Shown here one piece after another: positions 54,543 to 64,000 of a stretch of 64,000 bases of DNA; position 1 is the stretch's first letter; each line of letters opens with the position of its first letter. The notes beneath the pieces are model-generated. The model saw nothing but the letters and a program-made list of their open reading frames with translations. It searched no databases and was not told the DNA's origin. Both the position numbers and the translations under genes were made by a program. The stretch is from Azolla caroliniana. Lineage: Eukaryota; Polypodiophyta. The DNA lies in assembly GCA_043228905.1 (NCBI GenBank), contig JBHGNT010000028.1, positions 1-64,000 on the forward strand, read 5' to 3'.

Positions 54543-57500
54543 CATGTTGCTAATTTTGTCATGTCTCTCGACCTGAGTTTCAAAATCTTGATTATTTAAT
54601 TCCATATCCTAGCTAGCGTTGTTAGCTTCGATTCGCATGTTTGAACACAAAAATCCGATATCCCACTCGCCAGATATGAACATTTTAATTTACCTACTAG
54701 CTCTTCCCAACTCACTCCTCAAATTTGCTAATTTCCTCATGTCTCTCGACCTGAGTTTCAAAATCTTGATTTTTTAATTTCATATCATAGCTACCGTTGT
54801 TAGCTTCGATTCGCATGTTTGAACACAAAAATCCGATATCACACTCGCCAGTTATGAACATTTTAATTTACCTAGTAGCTCTTCCCAACTCCCTCCTAAT
54901 GTTGCTAATTTCGTCATGTCTCTCGACCTGAGTTGCAAAATCTTGATTTTTTAATTCCATATCATATCTAGCGTTGTTAGCTTCGATTCGCATGTTTGAA
55001 CACAAAAATCCGATATCACACTCGCCAGATATGAACATTTTAATTTACCTACTAGCTCTTCCCAACTCACTCCTCAAATTTGGGAATTTCGTCATGTCTC
55101 TCGACCTGAGTTTCAAAATCTTGATTTTTTAATTCCATATCATAGCTAACGTTGTTAGCTTCGATTCACATGATTGAACACAAAAATCCGATATCACACT
55201 CGCCACTTATGAACATTTTAATTTACCTACTAGCTCTTCCCAACTCCCTCCTCATGTTGCTAATTTTGTCATGTCTCTCGACCTGAGTTTCAAAATCTTG
55301 ATTATTTAATTCCATATCCTAGCTAGCGTTGTTAGCTTCGATTCGCATGTTTGAACACAAAAATCCGATATCCCACTCGCCAGATATGAACATTTTAATT
55401 TACCTACTAGCTCTTCCCAACTCACTCCTCAAATTTGCTAATTTCCTCATGTCTCTCGACCTGAGTTTCAAAATCTTGATTTTTTAATTCCATATCATAG
55501 CTACCGTTGTTAGCTTCGATTCGCATGTTTGAACACAAAAATCCGATATCACACTCGCCAGTTATGAACATTTTAATTTACCTAGTAGCTCTTCCCAACT
55601 CCCTCCTAATGTTGCTAATTTCGTCATGTCTCTCGACCTGAGTTTCAAAATCTTGATTATTTAATTCCATATCATATCTAGCGTTGTTAGCTTCGATTCG
55701 CATGTTTGAACACAAAAATCCGATATCACACTCGCCAGATATGAACATTTTAATTTACCTACTAGCTCTTCCCAACTCACTCCTCAAATTTGGGAATTTC
55801 GTCATGTCTCTCGACCTGAGTTTCAAAATCTTGATTTTTTAATTCCATATCATAGCTAACGTTGTTAGCTTCGATTCACATGATTGAACACAAAAATCCG
55901 ATATCACACTCGCCACTTATGAACATTTTAATTTACCTACTAGCTCTTCCCAACTCCCTCCTCATGTTGCTAATTTTGTCATGTCTCTCGACCTGAGTTT
56001 CAAAATCTTGATTATTTAATTCCATATCCTAGCTAGCGTTGTTAGCTTCGATTCGCATGTTTGAACACAAAAATCCGATATCCCACTCGCCAGATATGAA
56101 CATTTTAATTTACCTACTAGCTCTTCCCAACTCACTCCTCAAATTTGCTAATTTCCTCATGTCTCTCGACCTGAGTTTCAAAATCTTGATTTTTTAATTC
56201 CATATCATAGCTACCGTTGTTAGCTTCGATTCGCATGTTTGAACACAAAAATCCGATATCACACTCGCCAGTTATGAACATTTTAATTTACCTAGTAGCT
56301 CTTCCCAACTCCCTCCTAATGTTGCTAATTTCGTCATGTCTCTCGACCTGAGTTTCAAAATCTTGATTTTTTAATTCCATATCATATCTAGCGTTGTTAG
56401 CTTCGATTCGCATGTTTGAACACAAAAATCCGATATCACACTCGCCAGATATGAACATTTTAATTTACCTACTAGCTCTTCCCAACTCACTCCTCAAATT
56501 TGGGAATTTCGTCATGTCTCTCGACCTGAGTTTCAAAATCTTGATTTTTTAATTCCATATCATATCTAGCGTTGTTAGCTTCGATTCGCATGTTTGAACA
56601 CAAAAATCCGATATCACACTCGCCAGATATGAACATTTTAATGTACCTACTAGCTCTTCCCAACTCACTCCTCAAATTTGGGAATTTCGTCATGTCTCTC
56701 GACCTGAGTTTCAAAATCTTGATTTTTTAATTCCATATCATAGCTAGCGTTGTTAGCTTCGATTCGCATGTTTGAACACAAAAATCCGATATCCCACTCG
56801 CCAGATATGAACATTTTAATTTACCTACTAGCTCTTCCCAACTCACTCCTCAAATTTGCTAATTTCCTCATGTCTCTCGACCTGAGTTTCAAAATCTTGA
56901 TTTTTTAATTCCATATCATAGCTACCGTTGTTAGCTTCGATTCGCATGTTTGAACACAAAAATCCGATATCACACTCGCCACTTATGAACATTTTAATTT
57001 ACCTACTAGCTCTTCCCAACTCCCTCCTCATGTTGCTAATTTTGTCATGTCTCTCGACCTGAGTTTCAAAATCTTGATTATTTAATTCCATATCCTAGCT
57101 AGCGTTGTTAGCTTCGATTCGCATGTTTGAACACAAAAATCCGATATCCCACTCGCCAGATATGAACATTTTAATTTACCTACTAGCTCTTCCCAACTCA
57201 CTCCTCAAATTTGCTAATTTCGTCATGTCTCTCGACCTGAGTTTCAAAATCTTGATTTTTTAATTCCATATCATAGCTACCGTTGTTAGCTTCGATTCGC
57301 ATGTTTGAACACAAAAATCCGATATCACACTCGCCAGTTATGAACATTTTAATTTACCTAGTAGCTCTTCCCAACTCCCTCCTAATGTTGCTAATTTCGT
57401 CATGTCTCTCGACCTGACTTTCAAAATCTTGATTTTTTAATTCCATATCATATCTAGCGTTGTTAGCTTCGATTCGCATGTTTGAACACAAAAATCCGAT

Positions 57501-60099
57501 ATCACACTCGCCAGATATGAACATTTTAATTTACCTACTAGCTCTTCCCAACTCACTCCTCAAATTTGGGAATTTCGTCATGTCTCTCGACCTGAGTTTC
57601 AAAATCTTGATTTTTTAATTCCATATCATAGCTAGCGTTGTTAGCTTCGATTCCCATGTTTGAACACAAAAATCCGATATCCCACTCGCCAGATATGAAC
57701 ATTTTAATTTACCTACTAGCTCTTCCCAACTCACTCCTCAAATTTGGGAATTTCGTCATGTCTCTCGACCTGAGTTTCAAAATCTTGATTTTTTAATTCC
57801 ATATCATAGCTAACGTTGTTAGCTTCGATTCACATGATTGAACACAAAAATCCGATATCACACTCGCCAGTTATGAACATTTTAATTTACCTACTAGCTC
57901 TTCCCAACTCCCTCCTCATGTTGCTAATTTTGTCATGTCTCTCGACCTGAGTTTCAAAATCTTGATTATTTAATTCCATATCATATCTAGCGTTGTTAGC
58001 TTCGATTCGCATGTTTGAACACAAAAATCCGATATCACACTCGCCAGTTATGAACATTTTAATTTACCTACTAGCTCTTCCCAACTCACTCCTCAAATTT
58101 GCTAATTTCCTCATGTCTCTCGACCTGAGTTTCAAAATCTTGATTTTTTAATTCCATATCATAGCTACCGTTGTTAGCTTCGATTCGCATGTTTGAACAC
58201 AAAAATCCGATATCACACTCGCCAGTTATGAACATTTTAATTTACCTAGTAGCTCTTCCCAACTCCCTCCTAATGTTGCTAATTTCGTCATGTCTGTCGA
58301 CCTGAGTTTCAAAATCTTGATTTTTTAATTCCATATCATATCTAGCGTTGTTAGCTTCGATTCACATGTTTGAACACAAAAATCCGATATCACACTCGCC
58401 AGATATGAACATTTTAATTTACCTACTAGCTCTTCCCAACTCACTCCTCAAATTTGGGAATTTCGTCATGTCTCTCGACCTGAGTTTCAAAATCTTGATT
58501 TTTTAATTCCATATCATAGCTAGCGTTGTTAGCTTCGATTCGCATGTTTGAACACAAAAATCCGATATCCCACTCGCCAGATATGAACATTTTAATTTAC
58601 CTACTAGCTCTTCCCAACTCACTCCTCAAATTTGGGAATTTCGTCATGTCTCTCGACCTGAGTTTCAAAATCTTGATTTTTTAATTCCATATCATAGCTA
58701 ACGTTGTTAGCTTCGATTCACATGATTGAACACAAAAATCCGATATCACACTCGCCAGTTATGAACATTTTAATTTACCTACTAGCTCTTCCCAACTCCC
58801 TCCTCATGTTGCTAATTTTGTCATGTCTCTCGACCTGAGTTTCAAAATCTTGATTTTTTAATTCCATATCATAGCTAACGTTGTTAGCTTCGATTCACAT
58901 GATTGAACACAAAAATCCGATATCACACTCGCCAGTTATGAACATTTTAATTTACCTACTAGCTCTTCCCAACTCCCTCCTCATGTTGCTAATTTTGTCA
59001 TGTCTCTCGACCTGAGTTTCAAAATCTTGATTTTTTAATTCCATATCATAGCTACCGTTGTTAGCTTCGATTCGCATGTTTGAACACAAAAATCCGATAT
59101 CACACTCGCCAGTTATGAACATTTTAATTTACCTAGTAGCTCTTCCCAACTCCCTCCTAATGTTGCTAATTTCGTCATGTCTCTCGACCTGAGTTTCAAA
59201 ATCTTGATTTTTTAATTCCATATCATATCTAGCGTTGTTAGCTTCGATTCGCATGTTTGAACACAAAAATCCGATATCACACTCGCCAGATATGAACATT
59301 TTAATTTACCTACTAGCTCTTCCCAACTCCCTCCTCATGTTGCTAATTTTGTCATGTCTCTCGACCTGAGTTTCAAAATCTTGATTATTTAATTCCATAT
59401 CCTAGCTAGCGTTGTTAGCTTCGATTCGCATGTTTGAACACAAAAATCCGATATCCCACTCGCCAGATATGAACATTTTAATTTACCTACTAGCTCTTCC
59501 CAACTCACTCCTCAAATTTGCTAATTTCCTCATGTCTCTCGACCTGAGTTTCAAAATCTTGATTTTTTAATTCCATATCATAGCTACCGTTGTTAGCTTC
59601 GATTCGCATGTTTGAACACAAAAATCCGATATCACACTCGCCAGTTATGAACATTTTAATTTACCTAGTAGCTCTTCCCAACTCCCTCCTAATGTTGCTA
59701 ATTTCGTCATGTCTCTCGACCTGAGTTTCAAAATCTTGATTATTTAATTCCATATCCTAGCTAGCGTTGTTAGCTTCGATTCGCATGTTTGAACACAAAA
59801 ATCCGATATCCCACTCGCCAGATATGAACATTTTAATTTACCTACTAGCTCTTCCCAACTCACTCCTCAAATTTGCTAATTTCGTCATGTCTCTCGACCT
59901 GAGTTTCAAAATCTTGATTTTTTAATTCCATATCATAGCTACCGTTGTTAGCTTCGATTCGCATGTTTGAACACAAAAATCCGATATCACACTCGCCAGT
60001 TATGAACATTTTAATTTACCTAGTAGCTCTTCCCAACTCCCTCCTAATGTTGCTAATTTCGTCATGTCTCTCGACCTGACTTTCAAAATCTTGATTTTT

Positions 60100-60740
60100 T
60101 AATTCCATATCATATCTAGCGTTGTTAGCTTCGATTCGCATGTTTGAACACAAAAATCCGATATCACACTCGCCAGATATGAACATTTTAATTTACCTAC
60201 TAGCTCTTCCTAACTCACTCCTCAAATATGGGAATTTCGTCATGTCTCTCGACCTGAGTTTCAAAATCTTGATTTTTTAATTCCATATCATAGCTAGCGT
60301 TGTTAGCTTCGATTCGCATGTTTGAACACAAAAATCCGATATCCCACTCGCCAGATATGAACATTTTAATTTACCTACTAGCTCTTCCCAACTCACTCCT
60401 CAAATTTGGGAATTTCGTCATGTCTCTCGACCTGAGTTTCAAAATCTTGATTTTTTAATTCCATATCATAGCTAACGTTGTTAGCTTCGATTCACATGAT
60501 TGAACACAAAAATCCGATATCACACTCGCCAGTTATGAACATTTTAATTTACCTACTAGCTCTTCCCAACTCCCTCCTCATGTTGCTAATTTTGTCATGT
60601 CTCTCGACCTGAGTTTCAAAATCTTGATTATTTAATTCCATATCCTAGCTAGCGTTGTTAGCTTCGATTCGCATGTTTGAACACAAAAATCCGATATCCC
60701 ACTCGCCAGATATGAACATTTTAATTTACCTACTAGCTCT
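60100..60740 (+). repeat. 2129-bp displaced duplication, distal copy
   Basis: Two private variants, CTTCCTAACTC (CCTAAC at 60209) and CAAATATGGG (near 60225), recur together 2129 bp later (CCTAAC at 62338), an offset of 12 monomers. Flanking monomers then differ: CTGAC at 60073 is not present at 62202, and CTGATG at 60771 meets GTCATG near 62900. Confidence 0.75.
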
Positions 60741-62228
60741 TCCCAACTCACTCCTCAAATTTGCTAATTTCCTGATGTCTCTCGACCTGAGTTTCAAAAT
60801 CTTGATTTTTTAATTCCATATCATAGCTACCGTTGTTAGCTTCGATTCGCATGTTTGAACACAAAAATCCGATATCACACTCGCCAGTTATGAACATTTT
60901 AATTTACCTAGTAGCTCTTCCCAACTCCCTCCTCATGTTGCTAATTTTGTCATGTCTCTCGACCTGAGTTTCAAAATCTTGATTTTTTAATTCCATATCA
61001 TAGCTAACGTTGTTAGCTTCGATTCACATGATTGAACACAAAAATCCGATATCACACTCGCCAGTTATGAACATTTTAATTTACCTACTAGCTCTTCCCA
61101 ACTCCCTCCTCATGTTGCTAATTTTGTCATGTCTCTCGACCTGAGTTTCAAAATCTTGATTTTTTAATTCCATATCATAGCTACCGTTGTTAGCTTCGAT
61201 TCGCATGTTTGAACACAAAAATCCGATATCACACTCGCCAGTTATGAACATTTTAATTTACCTAGTAGCTCTTCCCAACTCCCTCCTAATGTTGCTAATT
61301 TCGTCATGTCTCTCGACCTGAGTTTCAAAATCTTGATTTTTTAATTCCATATCATATCTAGCGTTGTTAGCTTCGATTCGCATGTTTGAACACAAAAATC
61401 CGATATCACACTCGCCAGATATGAACATTTTAATTTACCTACTAGCTCTTCCCAACTCCCTTCTCATGTTGCTAATTTTGTCATGTCTCTCGACCTGAGT
61501 TTCAAAATCTTGATTATTTAATTCCATATCCTAGCTAGCGTTGTTAGCTTCGATTCGCATGTTTGAACACAAAAATCCGATATCCCACTCGCCAGATATG
61601 AACATTTTAATTTACGTACTAGCTCTTCCCAACTCACTCCTCAAATTTGCTAATTTCCTCATGTCTCTCGACCTGAGTTTCAAAATCTTGATTTTTTAAT
61701 TCCATATCATAGCTACCGTTGTTAGCTTCGATTCGCATGTTTGAACACAAAAATCCGATATCACACTCGCCAGTTATGAACATTTTAATTTACCTAGTAG
61801 CTCTTCCCAACTCCCTCCTAATGTTGCTAATTTCGTCATGTCTCTCGACCTGAGTTTCAAAATCTTGATTATTTAATTCCATATCCTAGCTAGCGTTGTT
61901 AGCTTCGATTCGCATGTTTGAACACAAAAATCCGATATCCCACTCGCCAGATATGAACATTTTAATTTACCTACTAGCTCTTCCCAACTCACTCCTCAAA
62001 TTTGCTAATTTCCTGATGTCTCTCGACCTGAGTTTCAAAATCTTGATTTTTTAATTCCATATCATAGCTACCGTTGTTAGCTTCGATTCGCATGTTTGAA
62101 CACAAAAATCCGATATCACACTCGCCAGTTATGAACATTTTAATTTACCTAGTAGCTCTTCCCAACTCCCTCCTAATGTTGCTAATTTCGTCATGTCTCT
62201 CGACCTGAGTTTCAAAATCTTGATTTTT

Positions 62229-62869
62229 TAATTCCATATCATATCTAGCGTTGTTAGCTTCGATTCGCATGTTTGAACACAAAAATCCGATATCACACTC
62301 GCCAGATATGAACATTTTAATTTACCTACTAGCTCTTCCTAACTCACTCCTCAAATATGGGAATTTCGTCATGTCTCTCGACCTGAGTTTCAAAATCTTG
62401 ATTTTTTAATTCCATATCATAGCTAGCGTTGTTAGCTTCGATTCGCATGTTTGAACACAAAAATCCGATATCCCACTCGCCAGATATGAACATTTTAATT
62501 TACCTACTAGCTCTTCCCAACTCACTCCTCAAATTTGGGAATTTCGTCATGTCTCTCGACCTGAGTTTCAAAATCTTGATTTTTTAATTCCATATCATAG
62601 CTAACGTTGTTAGCTTCGATTCACATGATTGAACACAAAAATCCGATATCACACTCGCCAGTTATGAACATTTTAATTTACCTACTAGCTCTTCCCAACT
62701 CCCTCCTCATGTTGCTAATTTTGTCATGTCTCTCGACCTGAGTTTCAAAATCTTGATTATTTAATTCCATATCCTAGCTAGCGTTGTTAGCTTCGATTCG
62801 CATGTTTGAACACAAGAATCCGATATCCCACTCGCCAGATATGAACATTTTAATTTACCTACTAGCTCT
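62229..62869 (+). repeat. 2129-bp displaced duplication, proximal copy
   Basis: Partner of 60100-60740, carrying the same two private variants at 62338 and near 62354. It also lies near a second footprint: CCTGATGTC at 62012 repeats the one at 60771 with an offset of 1241 bp (seven monomers), so at least two exchange events are layered here. Confidence 0.75.
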
Positions 62870-63907
62870 TCCCAACTCACTCCTCAAATTTGGGAATTTC
62901 GTCATGTCTCTCGACCTGAGTTTCAAAATCTTGATTTTTTAATTCCATATCATAGCTAACGTTGTTAGCTTCGATTCACATGATTGAACACAAAAATCCG
63001 ATATCACACTCGCCACTTATGAACATTTTAATTTACCTACTAGCTCTTCCCAACTCCCTCCTCATGTTGCTAATTTTGTCATGTCTCTCGACCTGAGTTT
63101 CAAAATCTTGATTATTTAATTCCATATCCTAGCTAGCGTTGTTAGCTTCGATTCGCATGTTTGAACACAAAAATCCGATATCCCACTCGCCAGATATGAA
63201 CATTTTAATTTACCTACTAGCTCTTCCCAACTCACTCCTCAAATTTGCTAATTTCCTCATGTCTCTCGACCTGAGTTTCAAAATCTTGATTTTTTAATTC
63301 CATATCATAGCTACCGTTGTTAGCTTCGATTCGCATGTTTGAACACAAAAATCCGATATCACACTCGCCAGTTATGAACATTTTAATTTACCTAGTAGCT
63401 CTTCCCAACTCCCTCCTAATGTTGCTAATTTCGTCATGTCTCTCGACCTGAGTTTCAAAATCTTGATTTTTTAATTCCATATCATATCTAGCGTTGTTAG
63501 CTTCGATTCGCATGTTTGAACACAAAAATCCGATATCACACTCGCCAGATATGAACATTTTAATTTACCTACTAGCTCTTCCCAACTCACTCCTCAAATT
63601 TGGGAATTTCGTCATGTCTCTCGACCTGAGTTTCAAAATCTTGATTTTTTAATTCCATATCATAGCTAGCGTTGTTAGCTTCGATTCGCATGTTTGAACA
63701 CAAAAATCCGATATCCCACTCGCCAGATATGAACATTTTAATTTACCTACTAGCTCTTCCCAACTCACTCCTCAAATTTGGGAATTTCGTCATGTCTCTC
63801 GACCTGAGTTTCAAAATCTTGATTTTTTAATTCCATATCATAGCTAACGTTGTTAGCTTCGATTCACATGATTGAACACAAAAATCCGATATCACACTCG
63901 CCACTTA

Positions 63908-64000
63908 TGAACATTTTAATTTACCTACTAGCTCTTCCCAACTCCCTCCTCATGTTGCTAATTTTGTCATGTCTCTCGACCTGAGTTTCAAAATCTTGAT
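63908..64000 (+). repeat. Partial satellite monomer at window edge
   Basis: The last 93 bases start with TGAACATTTT and belong to a CATGTTGCTAATTTTG monomer, cut by the end of the window at TTGAT. The array continues beyond. Confidence 0.95.

Larger units (their letters stand above)
4373..64000 (+). repeat. Subtelomeric satellite array, 177/178-bp monomer
   Basis: A head-to-tail array fills the rest of the window and runs out of it. Taking TGAACATTTT as monomer start, successive starts are 4373, 4551, 4729, 4906, 5083, 5261 and so on. The last start seen is 63908. The span of 59535 bp equals 335 monomers of 178 bp less 95 bp, so about 95 monomers have 177 bp. The short forms carry CATGTTGC or AATGTTGC where the long forms carry CAAATTTGC. 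The consensus has about 65 G/C in 178 (36.5%). It holds an AT-rich core with a T6 tract (positions 94-99), an A5 tract (151-155), a GATATC palindrome (159-164) and a short dyad (114-128). All copies seen have the same orientation. No spacer and no transposon interrupts it. The length is close to one nucleosome repeat, as for many plant satellites. I do not recognise the family. Confidence 0.97.
49581..64000 (+). repeat. Satellite zone with five-monomer higher-order unit (proximal)
   Basis: The longest run of the five-monomer family. CATGTTGCTAATTTTG markers at 53655, 54543, 55253, 55963, 57029, 57917, 58805, 58982, 59336 and 60579 give spacings of 888, 710, 710, 1066, 888, 888, 177, 354 and 1243 bp, all whole numbers of monomers. 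The 710-bp units lack one of the two CAAATTTGGG monomers. Private variants shared at long distances (for example CCTAAC at 60209 and 62338) reveal later block duplications. The zone continues beyond the window. Confidence 0.75.

Noticed and set aside
56487-56714. Minus-strand open reading frame of 75 codons
   Set aside because: It lies wholly in the satellite and covers 1.3 monomers. It is open only because G at 56643 replaces T, changing the TAA that other monomers have in this frame to TAC. The monomer length is not a multiple of three, so each copy shifts frame, and its start and end encode the same DNA in different frames. There is no sign of coding selection.
4373-64000. CRISPR-like array
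   Set aside because: Units are directly adjacent, 177-178 bp long and similar along their full length; there are no short repeats with unique spacers, and the telomere shows a eukaryotic nuclear chromosome.
4373-64000. Centromere identity of the array
   Set aside because: Monomer length and higher-order structure would fit a centromere, but the position next to a telomere fits a subtelomeric satellite as well, and I see no CENP-B-box-like motif. Sequence alone cannot decide.
4373-64000. tRNA, rRNA or other RNA genes
   Set aside because: No cloverleaf, A/B box pair or rRNA-like stretch was seen; the only recurring secondary structure is the short six-base dyad in the satellite.

Overview
The window is a chromosome end with a plant-type telomere. 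It opens with about 4.3 kb of (CCCTAAA)n, the C-strand of TTTAGGG. The remaining 59.6 kb is one uninterrupted tandem satellite. There is no supportable gene, RNA gene, transposon or CRISPR array. The telomere repeat points to a land plant or a green alga; a few protists share it. I do not recognise the satellite sequence, so the species stays open.

Layout. Positions 1-66 and 90-4372 are telomere, interrupted at 67-89 by a 23-base stretch that matches the SMART/PacBio amplification adapter, so it is an assembly or library artefact. The distal telomere is uniform; four single-base variant units lie only in the inner 0.5 kb (3854-4243). At 4373 the telomere passes directly into the satellite with no transition sequence. 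The satellite monomer is 177 or 178 bp, about 36-37% GC, all copies in one orientation. Arithmetic on the first and last monomer starts gives 335 complete monomers, about 95 of them of the 177-bp form, plus a 93-bp partial copy at the window edge.

The array is a mosaic. Zones at 4373-7680, about 34231-39130 and about 49581-64000 are built from a five-monomer higher-order unit (888 bp, with 710-bp four-monomer derivatives). The zone 7681-34230 and much of 39131-49580 use other monomer types, including a divergent monomer found 18 times and a cassette with exactly fixed internal spacing found in eight copies plus one partial copy. Displaced duplications of 1958, 2129, 2311, 3202, 4269 and 8887 bp can be measured from rare shared variants. 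They show that the array grows by unequal exchange of blocks of 11 to 50 monomers.

The likely roles are structural: chromosome capping by the telomere and subtelomeric (or, if the chromosome is telocentric, possibly centromeric) heterochromatin by the satellite. The only open reading frame of any length (56487-56714, minus strand) comes from one substitution that removes a stop codon in the satellite. Counts and positions were read by eye; zone boundaries are approximate to about one monomer.
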